Source of the DNA: Sarcocystis neurona
Taxonomy: Eukaryota; Apicomplexa; Conoidasida; Eucoccidiorida; Sarcocystidae
DNA: 64,000 bases
Reading direction: 5' to 3'
Assembly: GCA_000727475.1 (NCBI GenBank)
Contig: KL647316.1
Coordinates: 1,467,750-1,531,749 of the forward strand
A program made the position numbers and the translations under genes. Below are positions 22,523-35,639 of this stretch, in pieces; position 1 is the first letter of the stretch; each line of letters begins with the position of its first letter. The notes under the pieces are model-generated. The model was not told the origin of the DNA, did not search any database, and saw only the letters and a list, made by a program, of their open reading frames with translations.

Positions 22523-23154
22523 TACTTGGGGAGGAGAGGAGGACGTGAAGACTCACGGAAGAGAGGGGAAAAAACAGAAAAGATTTTCCTGCAGTACGTT
22601 CCATAAAGAAACATACACGAAAACTCGAGACCGAGCAGCAGAAACGTTAGGAAGAGATACACTGTAGCGAATACGGCTGATGGCGGAGCACGTACAGAGG
22701 CGGGGACAGACGGCAAAGCGGAAACGGCGGACATGGAGAGAACGGGCCTTACCACGTAAGGAAATCAGACACGCAGAAGTCAAGGGATATGTCGGGAATG
22801 TACAGCTGCGGAAAGGTTATACGTGCCACAAGGGCAGACAAAGGAGAGAACACGAACTGAAGGACAGTGAGTGAGGGACCGACAAACCATCGATGGCGTC
22901 CGTTCCTTTATAGAGGACAGGAAGCGATGAACAGCAAGGGCGTAAGAGAAGCCTGAAGAGGACGCATGGAAGAGGAGATGAACAAGGGGAATAACGGAGA
23001 CGAAAGAGGATGGAAAGGAGAAGGAGCTTGTGCAGGTGGTATGACATTCAGGCATGAATGTGTCAATTTCCCGACGTAGAGAGCCCCTTATGCACGTATA
23101 CGCTACCAAGTGGACGTACAAAAGTACTGAACATGCAAACTTGTGTTTCTCTAC

Positions 23155-23336
23155 CTATATATGTATATATCTATGTATATATATATATAACCGTCGGGGG
23201 AGATCGCTTGTGACCGTATTAGAAAATTCCGATACGGTGTTGGAAGTAGGTGGAAGGAGGGAATAAGTAGTAGACACTTACCCGTAGCCTACCTGCATGC
23301 ATGCTGGAACGCATGCGTTTGTATGAATGTAGACGA

Positions 23337-23368
<32 letters not shown>

Positions 23369-23370
23369 AA
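23155..23370. repeat. Two (TA)n microsatellites
   Basis: Runs at 23155-23190 and 23345-23370. The only later TA tract noticed on the right is a short one near 41188. Confidence 0.92.
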
Positions 23371-26080
23371 ATATACATACGCTCGGCTACCGCCCTAGCA
23401 ACTACACCATCTGCTTGCTCCCCACAGCGTATGAGCTAGCTGTGTCAGCCAGCGAACACATCCACTTACACTGAGTACACCCGTGTTCGTCTGTACGTTT
23501 TTGTGCTTTTCATGCGTAGGGCGTGCGACACACAGGACGGTTGAGTCGCAATAGGTCACTCTAGAAGATCTGTCCTACCAGAGCACGTCGACAATTGTTA
23601 TCATGATATGACATGTGCTTAAATGTACATATACAGCTCTCCAGCGGTAGTCCGCACCAAAGGCTTGCAAAACATCTCTTTCGACTGAGGACCACGTTTT
23701 AACAGGGACCACCTTGTGTATGTGAGGTAGCAGAGGCGAGTCAGATGTCTCAATCGTGCTGCAATACGGATACATGTTGTGTATATATTTGGCGACTTTG
23801 CCGGAGAATTTTGTCGTTGACTACCTCCGCAAATGCTCTTCTGCTTCAAAACCTCGTACAATGGGGCGGCCCAAATATATGCTTTAACAAATGGTAGAGG
23901 TGCACAAGCAAGCATGACGTGAGCCCGGCGACGGTGCATACACATGCACGTCCCCCAACACGCTTGTAGATGTTCTGCGGGATCCGAGTGTAAATGGATC
24001 TGCATATCTGCAAGTACTCAGAGAAGTGCCCACTAAGGTGAGAAAGTTCAAAGCGGGCGCGCAACATGACGGAACAGGTGAACAGTTGCGCGCCTGCGTT
24101 GTATGCTTTTTTTGGAGTAACGTTCTCGACGTCGGTAATGCACTTAACATTCAACTGTGCAGCTTCCTGTTGTCAAGGAGACTCGTGAGGTGCATTGAAA
24201 TGGGTTTTCGGTGCTCTCCGTGACACCTCGAATTCGCTGCCAGTTGTTAAAAACGTCAGAGGCGGATGAACACATCACTTGCAGTGAATGTGACCGAGCT
24301 CGTTGCAACCTCTTGTGATACCAGAAGGCCGCGTACCGAAGCATCTGGGTTCAGCCAATACACACTGAACAGGCAAATTCGGCCACGACAAATGTAATGC
24401 AACACTCAGAGTACCGACATTACAAGAATGAATTGAGACACACAAGCACAGCAGTTTGCGAGTTGTAAGAGACCGACAAGCACCCCTCCTGCCCATTGAA
24501 AGAAAGGTATAGCATCGATTATAATAGGGCTCATTTGTCGGTTATTCTTTTGAAGACAAGGTTAGTCTGTGTAAGGTGACGTGCCGTGTTCGCGTGGTTT
24601 GCTGATACGTACCCAACCTCGGACCGATAGTGACTCTCTGCGCGCGATCGATCGTGTTGTAGCTGAAGGGCAGTGAACGGCGGTCTACTTGAAATCTTTT
24701 GCGTCCAACGTATTGGCCATTAAGCGGGCGCCACTTTGTCTTCGGTTTGGCAAAGGAGCTTTTTTCTGAAAGTCGTCGCAGCCGCTTCAAAGGTTTGCAC
24801 GGTAAGCCCACGACAAGAGAGAACAGAGAGCAATCTGGCGGCCTTCTAGACACCAGCAGAGCTTTTCGATTGCTGCACTAAGTGAACTACACGGCCACTT
24901 TCGTATCTCCATTTCAAATGGAAATACCACAACAGTTCTACAGTTCTCGCGTATGTGCGTCTTCAGATAACTCCAGTGTATGTTTCTTTGCTTGCAGCAA
25001 ATGCCACACACATTCGGCAATGCCTATGTATATACATACAGACAATATCATTATGCCCCTATACTGGTTGTGTGCTATGTAATGCTGCGAGGTATCTTGC
25101 CCGCAGTACTCGTCACTCGTATATCGTTACCCTCCCTGTACAGTTGTAGATTTCTCCGTGTAAATGATGTGTAGTCCTGCCGCCTGAAGCAACATTCGGG
25201 CCACGCTTGTGCCATGGCAGGGAGGATTTGTCCGGACGGTTACAGCATGGGATTATGTTCGTCTGCCCCATTTTCCCATGGATGGCGACCGAATTGGGAA
25301 TCCATGTGATTTCCTCTAGTCTCAAGAATATATTCTATCCTCCACAGTTCTATTATCACCCTTTATCATCCTGCCCATTACAGCTTCGTACTAAGTTTCA
25401 GGGGTAGAGAATTAACTTACTGGATTGGCAAGTTTTCTGTGCGCCAAGCAAAGCGGCGCCCGTGTACATTCAGCACACTGGGGACAAGCAACAGAAACAG
25501 GGTGCCGTCTTGGCCCCCATCTCAATGAACGTCGCTTTCGGGATTTCTTAACTTCTTTTGATACTTGACATCTGTGTGTGTGAAGCGACCGCAGCAAAAT
25601 TAAGAACATCGCGGATCAGACCGCCTTCTCTCTGGGAGGTCAAGCAGAACAAGTGGTTCCGCATCAGCGATGACGCCTACAAACCATCCGCTGACGTACT
25701 CTGGCGTTTCAGACACTCTGCTGAGAGAAGCATTACTAAACGTTGTAAGTTTAAACCGCATGCTTATAGTTTTTTATACCAGCGAGGCACTTCCGACAGC
25801 GTCACTTCCGTATCAGTAAAACGTCCTCTGCAATTTCACGTGTGTTACAATTGTCTCTAGAAAAATGAGCTCAGGAGATTAAAACACAACAAAGACTGGG
25901 ACGTTATTAGGCATTGAAACTCGAGTTCATTGTAAGTTGCCAACGCCTCGCTTGCTCCGTGAGAAGCGGCGACGCCCAGCGTCGTACACGATGTGCGGTC
26001 CCTGTTATGTTTCACCCGCATGGGCACATCCTGAAGATACAGACGTCACCAGATTTTCAAAACAATACCTTCTGCAATAA

Positions 26081-26749
26081 GTGCACTCTGCTGTCGTGTG
26101 TGTGTGTGTGTGGGGTCGTTGGGTAATCACAACGCGAACGCTAACGGTGGCGCAACAGTTGGGTATTAGTGGACGACAGGGATCACACTTTCGGCGGCGT
26201 TGCCAGGTGGGGCGACTACACCTGAGGCGGAGCCCGTTGAAAATACGACAGCCCAAGCTCTTCGTGCAACAAATAAGTGACGATCACGGAGGCTTGTTGT
26301 GGGTACACACTACCTGGTGGAACAGGAACGTAGCGTCCCGCCCTGTGTATTTTACGCAGGGCACGAAGCGGCAAAGGCTCGTGCACGTGACGATTGCGCT
26401 TCATTCACGAAAACAGTCCAGCATTGTGTTACTTCCGTCTTTGTATTTTGTGAGGAGTTCTGGATCATTATGGGGGACAGGCATGTCATGCGGTAATGCG
26501 GTAGTGATTCGTCTGGCTCCGCATGTGCTAGAAGCGCGAAAAGACACCACAGGACGCGAGTGCCTTTGCCTCCATCAGGATCTTGACTGCGAAATCGCAA
26601 GTCTTGCGCGTTCAGGCTTTTCAGTGAGCCCATGCGAAGAAGAACGTGGGCGCCGATGTAGCTGTTTCCGCAACCTGACAGTAGTGGCGACGCAGGTCAG
26701 TTCCTATGGTAAGGGGCTACTCCGTAACATCGGTAAGCCTTCAGGCTAA
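26081..26749 (+). CDS. Long single open frame, possible exon, unknown
   Basis: A 222-codon open frame is longer than expected by chance for this stretch, which is the main argument for it. It includes HGGLLWVHTTWWNRNVASRP, then SCGNAVVIRLAPHVLEARKD, a Cys-rich part ECLCLHQDLDCE, and SPCEEERGRRCSCFRNLTVV. It begins in a GT microsatellite and ends just past two GTAAG motifs (26710, 26733) that could be donors. No ATG is well placed, no family is recognised, and overlapping minus-strand frames are shorter. Confidence 0.25.
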   Translation: MHSAVVCVCVWGRWVITTRTLTVAQQLGISGRQGSHFRRRCQVGRLHLRRSPLKIRQPKLFVQQISDDHGGLLWVHTTWWNRNVASRPVYFTQGTKRQRLVHVTIALHSRKQSSIVLLPSLYFVRSSGSLWGTGMSCGNAVVIRLAPHVLEARKDTTGRECLCLHQDLDCEIASLARSGFSVSPCEEERGRRCSCFRNLTVVATQVSSYGKGLLRNIGKPSG

Positions 26750-28830
26750 CGGGTACGCAACAATGTCCACGTGAGGCGAAATGCGCTCTCTGTAAAGCAC
26801 AGACGCTCTGCGTGGCTTCAGCATGCCCATCACGCCGTAGGAGCTGGTTGTGTGCTACAGTAATGGGTAAGCCAGAGTCAGAACAATTCTCCAGGTATCT
26901 CACCCAATGAGGATACGTCGAAAGGCAGCACAGCTGTTCATCTTGACGTCAAATGCAGCGCCCTTGTTGAACAAGGTACTTCCACGGCACTTTATACGGT
27001 CTGTGACGCCGTGGCCGAGGCATACAGCATCGAACTATTTGAAATATTCCAGAAGGGCGCATGTCGACTAAGTGGACCAGAGTGTGCGTATGGGCAGACT
27101 GCGTGGCGCAATAAAAAGGGAAAGAATTCGGGTCAATGGTCGAATGCTGCAACGTCTTAGAAGATGCGGTTTTGGTGTGTGTGATGGCCCGATGTATGCA
27201 CCACTTAAACGCACCTTTGAGCGGAAAAGCTACGCATTAGCAGTGTACAGTACGCGACCAACTGTAAAGGTAAGGAAGTTTTCTACAAGTGCGCTTTTTG
27301 AGCTTACGCAGAATCAACACAAAGACTCCGCTGCAGCCACACGCCATTTCGTGGCCTGACAAGTTGGTAGCAGCGAGGTGTACTGCAGGCGCGTGGTGAC
27401 ACGAAAAACATTAGTACGATCTGACGGACGGCGCACCTTGCACAGGGTTCTTAAGGCTAGCTAATTAGTGCATTAAACGCACTTCGGGTGGTACCACACA
27501 AGCCTGTGAATCGAAATCGCGTGGACGCCGGTCATATCTTGCGTTAAGTTGCTTGCGACGCAGCTGTCGTTCATCTGCGCTTGAACTCAGACCGCGAACG
27601 ACTGAGAAACGCTGCACCGCAATATTTGCAGGCGTCACGCACGTGGTTGCAGGTGGTATGCGCTTTTTCTTGAGTGCACGCAAAACTGTATTTCCAGCAC
27701 AATGTATTAGCTCGGGCTAACACAAATTGCAACTGCCAAGTCAGCGAACACGCAGCAGTGGTTAAAGCGATGACAAAACCTCCGCACGACTCACTTTTTC
27801 AGAGTATGGAAAGAAAACTAGAGTAAACATGTGGTTCGTGTGCGGAGCCAGATGACGCAATTCAGCCGACAGCGCGAGAGAAGATTATGAGCCACCCTCC
27901 GCGTATCCCATACTGCAAAATGAGCACGCATTCACCGTGGGAGAGCAAACTACACGTTTTTACACCAAGCGGAAAAAGATCTTCCTCAAAGCGTGAGCAC
28001 TGAGCGCAGTTTGCCTGTGAGGCAGTGTGCCGATGGGCCTGCAGTAAGACTCGAAGCGGCTGGGGAAGCAAGCCCACTGTTGACAGTTTGAGAGGCTAAT
28101 CCTTACACACGGAACTACCAAGGCATAGGGTTGGCGACGCCCTCGACCCTGACTTCCTTATCAGGCAAGCATGACACGTCGGCAGCGCAGCATCTACCGC
28201 ACAGTAAAGTAGTTTTACTGCTCTGTTGAGGTACAAAAGCGAGTGCAGATTCCAACAAGGATGCAGCCGCCGAGGCTTCACGAACAGACACTCGTGTAGT
28301 TTATTAAAAATGTACACTTCTCCATCACAGGTGACTGGCGTGGGACCTCCTACGAGGCGCAAGATCTCCGGCTCGAAAAAAGATGCTGTAAGCATCGAAG
28401 TGACGAAGCTGCGCATATAAATCCCGTCCAGCATTGTAAAGCCTTACACATTTCATCGCCTTTATGCATCACATAACGGCAGTGAAAAAAAGCAAATTGA
28501 GCAGTACAAGATAGAAAGGACGGAGCGGAGACTCGTGGCGCCCCGCAATTGGCTAGAGGACGCAAAATTAGACATCCACCAAGCCGGAGGAAAATGGCAC
28601 ACTCCATAAATGGGAAGGGGGGCCGCAGACATAAGGTGAAATTGAGAAGAAGCCGTCACCGAAAAGGGCCGAATATTTGCTTCCCCTTCACGTAAGATAT
28701 TCTTAAATGTTGGCTCTTTCAAGGAACAGGTAATACGCACACAAGGTTCTCACACACACTGTTCCTCTCCACCTCTTAGTTACGTCAACGACACTAACAA
28801 AAAAATCTACACCGCAGGCGTATACGGCAG

Positions 28831-29697
28831 GTGCCACTGCTACCAAAGACAAAGGAAGGAGTAGAATATCAGCATAAATGGCAGAACAACGCAACAGGAG
28901 GCACGGCACCACAAGCTGTAGATGGAGTGGTAGTAAGAACCGAAACAGTGATCCAAGCCGAACCCGTGCACCCACGGCGAACAGCACCGTGCACACGTGG
29001 CGCAAAGGCAGCAGCAGCAGCAGCAGAAACACAACCGACAGCAGTAGCAGCACGGGGTACAACCCTCGCAAAGCAGCAGGATGGGACGCGCCAGAACAGC
29101 TGCAAACCTAGCGCCAGCTGAGCACACGGCAGAGGGGAAAACAGCTGCAGCACAGACAAGAGCAGCACGAGGACAGCAACAGATCAACCGGTAGCAGCAC
29201 CAGTCGTACAACGTGCAGCAGCAGTCCAACATTCAACAAAAGAGTAGTCACAAGCGGCAGCAATATAAAAACAGCAGCCCCCCAAGAACACAGCAACAGG
29301 AACAACAGAATAAGCAGCTGCGCCTGTGCAACACGCAACAGGAGGAAGTGGCAGCAGCAGCAACACAATAGCTGCAGTACAAGACGGAACGGTAAGAAAC
29401 ACAGCAGGACCTAGGGAACAGGGCAGCTGCCGCAGCATAACCAACCGCAGCGATGGGAGAGCGACAGGAAAAGCCACACAGAAACCCAGCAGAAGAGCAA
29501 CAGGCAGCAGCAGCTCAAGCAGGAGGAGCAGCTTCAGCGTAGAATCAGTCTACAACAAGCGTGAGATGGAGAGCGTCAGTCGCATAAGAAGTGGGAGGCA
29601 ATTGCCACAGTACACGATACGCACCGCACGAAGCAGAGTGCAGATGTTAATGCAGCGCGTGTTCCATGAGATATTGACCCTGGTTACGATGTGGTAG
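28831..29697 (+). CDS. CAG-rich coding candidate, exons not resolved
   Basis: The plus strand carries many AGC/GCA/CAG triplets. From 28831 one frame gives PLLPKTKEGVEYQHKWQNNA and later GAKAAAAAAETQ, ending KPSAS; another from ATG 28878 gives MAEQRNRRHGTTSCRWSGSK with Ser runs. The downstream frame at 29326-29697 is more convincing: five Ser, then FSVESVYNKREMESVSRIRS and RVQMLMQRVFHEILTLVTMW with TAG at 29695. The sense-strand CAG orientation and the C-terminal exon support a plus-strand gene. The joins between the two parts were not resolved, and no function is suggested. Confidence 0.42.
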
Positions 29698-32600
29698 GCA
29701 TGGGAAAGAACAACACGTGGGTGAGAGGGATACGGAGGTGGACCAATGCCAAAATTGACAGTTCAGCGACGGTTGCATTTCATCACCTGAGCCTACATGA
29801 CTCCTCTGTATCTAGGTCATGCAAAAATTACGTGTGCTGCAGCCGACGGGGTGATCTGTTGAAGTGTAAACACAAATTAACCAACAGCGGACATTCGTCA
29901 AGAGTGACTACTTGGGTACAAAAGTCGATCTTTGAGTGGAAGACGCGCGGTGCTCTGCATGGCTTACACACGCAAGCGTGTGTGGCGATATTCGTGACAC
30001 TTCTAGGGTGTAGGCTGATCGCAGCTACAGATGGCAGTGACAAACGGGTGCGCACCTGAGATGGAGAACACCGCCACCAGCATTAAAAAGGCTTTATATA
30101 TGTGCAGGTAAGAGCCGGGGTTAGACGTGTGTTGAAGTGGTGTCTTCAGCCACTCCACGAGCCCTGCACTGCGTGGAGCGCTGCGTGAGCGGTGGTTGTG
30201 CCGAAGCACTATGAGACGTTCTGGGACTGATAAGGAGGCCGCTGGGAACCGGTACGCGTGTGCCAGCAATTTCGAACTATGGTGGAGACGACTCAACGAA
30301 GGTGTGAGCAAAAACAAGTCGACTTCCACTTCTGCTTAAACAAGAGATGACGGCAGCCGGACGTTCCAGCAAAAGAGCAGTAACGCTTTCCCGCCCTAGC
30401 TGGGATTTGGCCGCACAGGGAGTGATAACCTCAGACACCGAAGAGACTGTGACAGAGACGGGCGAATGTGTACGCAGCAGCTGCAGAAGCGTTAAGCGTG
30501 GTCAAGTACCTCCCATCAATTTTGGCCTCTGATTCTCTCGCGGGTTTCGCCGATGATGTTGCCGACAGCGTGTAATGAGCGAGTGCAGTTTTCTGGGTGA
30601 TTCGCGTGTTCGCATGCAGATGTTGTACCAGCGGTAACTGTTATGCACCATGGTGGATGCGGGCGAAGACAGCACTTTTGTGTCGGGGAAGACAGCAGAG
30701 TTGAGACTCAGCAGGAATTACAGGGAGCGTGTCAACATGACGCACACTGCTGGCTTGACTTGATAGTAACATGTCTTGGTGGTCCACGGAGAGTATGGCG
30801 TTTCGTAAGACCTCCTTTTCTGCATGTAAAAATTCCGGTTTTTTTCCGTGTCGAATACTGCACACAATATTCTTGAAAAAGTCACGTGATCGGGGCCACG
30901 AAGCTGAATCATGCGCTGAAGAGAAATCTATTGTGTCGAAACTAATTTCAAATAAAGGGCAGACTTTCACCGAGTGAATCGATATGATATTTGATGACAG
31001 CAGATTGTACAGCGCTCATGATCCGCAGGTGGACCACGGTGTAAAGGTGGCGCCATCCGAACCGTCACGCGTGCGAGGAGGGACGGTGTCACACGTGAAG
31101 CAGCAACCTACGACATGGGGAGGAGATACTAAAATAGCATGATGACAGGTACATGTTATGTCGTTGTGTCAGTTTGCTGGGCGACTGGTGCGAATTCTGC
31201 TGTAGAGGAAGTTCGGCGCGTCTTCGAGGAACTAGTCACAGAAACAGGGTGATTCCGAAAGGGGGATGAACGCGAGATGATCTTGCCATGGTCTGAGATG
31301 TTGCCGCTGAGCTACTACTGGGGACCATCAATTTAGATGGAAAAGAGTCATAAAGACATCGTAGGCGAGGAAGGAAAGGGCGTAGAGTATGTTGCTGTTG
31401 CAATCTGCAAGGTGGCGACGAGGTGGTGAGGCCCACCAGAAGGAGGCGCCTTTGAGTAAGGGGGCATTTAGGTTGTTCGCGGGCGCAACAAGAAGCAGAT
31501 TATTGTGACTTACAATGGATAAGATATTCTGGCACTGAAAATTTTGAGTCGCTCTGGTGTTGGCTGATAATGTTGCTACGCGCACGACGCGCTTTGTCAC
31601 TGTTGAGATCCGAGTCCCTCCTGCACTTTTTATTGGTCTGCCTGATTCTGCCACAGTATTTGTACTGCCTTACAGCTCGTGTGGCCGGATAGTTGAAAGC
31701 GTCTGCTTGGGATAGCCGCGCGTGTCTGCAAAAAACAGCTGTGGAGATCGTGGAGTGTAGGGCACCGTGAAGAAGCCTTATGTGGATCAGATGTGGGTGA
31801 GCACTGAACTGAAAAGAGGAACGTTAAGCGTCAAGCGAGAGGTTCTGGTGTCTACCACGTATCACCTTTCTCCGTGCAACAGGCTCGTCTGCTTCGTAGT
31901 GAGGGTTGTGAAGAGAGTAGAACGTGAATATGCTGAACGATCTGGGGTAGAACGCCAGGCACGGACAAGGCACGTTGAGAAGCCAGGTGGAGAAGGTTGG
32001 TTCTCTGCGGTGAGACAACGACAGTGGCAGAGGACTCCTGCTAGGCGACATGAGAAGACGGCAGGCGCAGGGAGCCTGCCAGCGATGTCACTGCTATAAA
32101 CCGTCAAATACATTAGGTGGACAGTAAACTGGAGTCGTGCGTCTACCCCACGTTTCTCAGGTTTGCTCACGACCTCTCTAGTAGGAACGTTACCTCGTCT
32201 TGAGTCACAAGCACTTGGGCTACATATTTCTAGGCATGTGGACTGCTGACCGGGAGAACGAGCCACGGCAACAGATTGTCTAATGGTAGATTTCCAAATC
32301 TAAATGTAAAGGGGGGGTGAAACTGCTTTTAACAGGCAGGACCTTGTACGTGTGTATACTGTTTTGATTGGGGCTGACTCAGGCATAGATGAGTAGTAAC
32401 GAACGGATCCATATTGCACTGAGGCATATTTCAGTCAAGGTATGCGCACGCCAGCAGTTGCACTAGTGTGGAGTGATCATTGAATCAACCAGTGTGGCGA
32501 ACTGACTTCGACATTTGAGAGGAAAATGCACCGAGTCCTTTCACCGGTGTTCAAGAATAAACGTGTGCGATGTGCTACAACTGTACTTCCGTGGCTGAAA

Positions 32601-34909
32601 CCGACGGCCTGTAGCAGTCAGAAAACATTCTTCCCCTTCTACAGAGATTAGAGAGAGTGATAACTTTTCGTTACCACACACCAGCGTGCTACCGCTTTTC
32701 TGTTTCACGCCTCAACACACTTCCCTACGTTGCGTTCAAGAGACCCAGCCACGTTGGATCCCGAAGGAAAAAGTGGATGGGCAGGACTGCTTGTTCATTC
32801 AGGGAGCCCACGGCTAGTCGGACCGCCCCAACGAGCTGGCCAAACAATGCCCACGTTTGTTCGGAGGCGAGGCGGGGAGAATAGGGTCCCCTCAATGAAG
32901 TGTTTCACAGTAGTAATCAGGTGAGTTCGACGCACGATACCTACGAGTCAGGGGTCTGTCGACGTTTGCAAAAAAAATGACGAGACGCTCAATGCTGACG
33001 ATTCAGTGTCTGCAAGGATAGATGCACCGAAGGAAGGCGTATACACAGGAAAAAACCCTCCTAGGGAGAAGAGCGGGAGGCTGGTTTACACCAATCTCTG
33101 GAGGGGCAAGGAAAGATCGCCTGCGGAAAACCTGCACCGAGGTTGCGGGGGGTTGAGGCTTTGTGGAACCGATGTGCTGTTTGTTGTTCTAGTATTTAGA
33201 TTTGAGGGTCTTAAGGGCTAGGTCTCAGGGTTTTACAGAAAATATGAGACCGAGATTAGGTGGGTCTACTCAGATGAGGACGAATCATCAGGTAAGCGAG
33301 AACGGCGTTGTTTGTGTGTCTTTGTGCGAGGCGTTGCGCCGCAGTGAACCTCTGGAGCGTTTCTTCGAAGGTGCGCTATCGAAAATTGTCTCAGTACATC
33401 CAGCAGCCTCAAGGATAACCGTATTTAATGCATTACGGGCTGTTCCGGTCACGCACATTTTGAGCACAGGATGACCACAACCGCACCCACCCCTTCGGTG
33501 TCCGGTAGTGAGCTGCGTCCAAAAGCCGACACACGCCAACACCCAGACGCTCGTGTAGTCCGCGGCTCAACTGGGCCATTGAAAGTCCTTGGGGTGCTGC
33601 TAAACGCTCTTGATGTTTGCTGACGCGTCTTATGATTGAGAATCTCACGACCACCTCAAACTCCTGCTAATACCACCGAAAAGCTGACGTGTGTGTGCTG
33701 TTCTCTGCTTGCCAGTGATAAAGGCACCAGTGCTCATCTAGTGGGCAATGGTACGGTGGGACGTTCGCCAGAACGGACTGGCGGGTGCCCTCAGGGAGAA
33801 TCTGGCTGCATCAGAGACTCGAGTCTGCGAATTGGACTGGCACCGTGTCTACGCCTACGTCGTACGCTAAGGAGACGACGAAGATAGACGACTGTGCCAA
33901 TGAGAAAAGCACCTTTTCAAACCAAGCGGTCCGGTTCATCATAAAATACTTGTGGGAGAGAAAAATTCTGGCCGCTGACATCTTGATTTTGCCGAGCTGC
34001 CGAGTGTGTCACAGGTCCGATGAAGTACTTTGTAACAAGGTGACCGACCGCTTCGTTGTAGACTCTCTCACGCGGAACCGTCAGAATACGGCATTGACTG
34101 TAGATGCTACAGAAAAGGATTTTGCGCAGGGATAATCCGTTGCACGGCAACTCAGGGAGGACAACCACAGACGCTTTTGCGCTGCATATATGCACTGAAT
34201 CTCTTCTTGCTGCACTTCGAAATGGAGACTTGCCTGAAGAAACTAAATTCGGTGTGCTCCTGAATTTCTTATCACGGGCATCTGCTTTATGGATGCGCGT
34301 TAGGTGGCTCTAATGCACTTAGAATTGCGGCTACTTTGCGGCCCTTTTGAGGCAGTCGAGTGTTCCAGCGCTGTCCCTAACGTTTCTGCTGTACCGCGGG
34401 ACGATCACACAGAAACCCGATTTGATATAGGCGTTCAAGGGGTCCTAGACACGTTGCTACTTTAGAGGTCTCCCGTAACTCATTCTAATTTCAAAAGCTT
34501 TTACATCCCTGCAAGCATCGACCCTGACTACGCACAGAATGGGGAGGCACAAAACACCATATTACCACGTCGGAATAGGCATTTTACATGTTCAGATGTA
34601 GTTTTCGTCCCGGTGCTTTTGCAGACGCCTGCCAATGCTGCTGCGCGTGCCTGATACTGCTGAAAAAATTTAGTGCTACAGAAGTTCTGATACTTCTACA
34701 GATGGCTGAGGCTATTGCGGATGCCCGCGACTAAGCCTTCTGCATCTGGCTGGTGACTGCGGTTGCTGGAAGCGAACGGCAGTCTGTGTGGTACACACCT
34801 GCTGCATCACCTTTTTTCCTTTTCTACCTTCGATCCTGGTGTTGTATGCCGAAGACAAAACGGACTGGTGCTTCCTGCCTTGCCTGCGTGCCAGCGTCTG
34901 CTGCACCTT
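29698..34909. other. No gene supported
   Basis: Frames of 60-120 codons occur on both strands with no consistent splice structure and a chance-like Cys, Trp and His content. A minus frame at 30003-30329 and plus frames at 31767-32099 and 33785-34135 are the longest; none is convincing. No repeats or microsatellites were noticed. Confidence 0.45.
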
Positions 34910-35028
34910 GATGTGCATTTCCTGCCTGTGCTGCTGTTTTCAAGTCGAAAGAAACCACCAACGCCACCTCGATGTGCATTTCCTGCCTGTGCTGCTGTTT
35001 TCAAGTCGAAAGAAACCACCAACGCCCC
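34910..35028. repeat. Tandem repeat, two copies of 61 nt
   Basis: Copies at 34910-34970 and 34971-35028 are almost identical from GATGTGCATTTCCTGCC to CACCAACGCC. The lack of divergence suggests a recent duplication. Confidence 0.95.
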
Positions 35029-35394
35029 AAGTGGATGCTATTTTACTCTCTGCTTGCCTCTGTCTAAATACGTTCATGTACCACAGTTGCGAAAGTAGTA
35101 GTACAACTGTGTGTCTCACCGCTTTTGTGCGTAAGCTTAATCTTTGCGTTTCAACTGCATATCTGTCCGAGTTCATGCGTGTATCTAGACAAAGATATTC
35201 AAATGTGTAGACAGTCACATGCAGGCTTCAGGCATATATAGAGCAAAACGTCTTGTATTTTGAGCAGCATTGTTCCTGCTGCTGCTGCTGCTGCTAGACG
35301 TTCCACATAGATTCTCTACCGTGTCTAGGAGGTTTGCATTGTTGTTTATGCAGCAGGTCACAGAAGCGAGCTGCAGTGGCAGCAAAGAAATCAA

Positions 35395-35639
35395 CTACGC
35401 TGCTGGCTCATGCATTTTAGCCACAGCAAGAAACGACCGCAGTGCCTGTCTGGCTGCCGCTTCCTGCAAGCGCTCCTTTTCCTCAGGCTCCCTACTAGAC
35501 TCTAAACGATAGCCTTGCAAACGTCTGACTGCGGCAGGAACCCAAGCAGCACAAACGACAATAGCAGTACCAACAGCGGCACCGTGGACAGACGGAGGAA
35601 CAGAAACAGAGGCGAGATCGGTGCATGTCGGCCAAGTGG
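35395..35639 (-). CDS. C-terminal exon of a membrane-protein candidate
   Basis: A minus-strand frame reaches its stop at 35395. A possible acceptor (CTGTGGTTTCCAG) puts the exon start at 35639, phase 1. It contains a likely transmembrane helix GAAVGTAIVVCAAWVPAAV and then a charged tail YRLESSREPEEKERLQEAAA ending KMHEPAA. The tail is the strongest coding signal here, because the opposite strand reads as low-quality sequence. The same minus frame is open upstream to 36402, with more hydrophobic stretches (FVAFFTLLHVLIFVVLFLS), but those use CTG-type repeats and overlap good plus-strand frames, so upstream exons are not called. Confidence 0.42.

Larger units (their letters stand above)
22523..28830. 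other. Largely unassigned; purine-rich block and two microsatellites
   Basis: From 22530 to 23050 the plus strand is purine-rich (GAGAAGGA-type); a basic frame at 22680-22874 starts MAEHVQRRGQTAKRKRRTWR but lacks a partner exon. Microsatellites lie at 23155-23190 and 23345-23370. From 23.4 to 28.8 kb frames look chance-like on both strands, apart from the long frame listed separately at 26081-26749. Confidence 0.4.

Noticed and set aside
23155..23370. Telomere or centromere repeats
   Set aside because: The runs are plain (TA)n; no TTTAGGG-type arrays were found.
25558..25860. Ubiquitin-hydrolase-like tail (NKWFRISDD)
   Set aside because: Only a Trp and paired Asp are shared; no catalytic Cys or His boxes are seen nearby on either strand.
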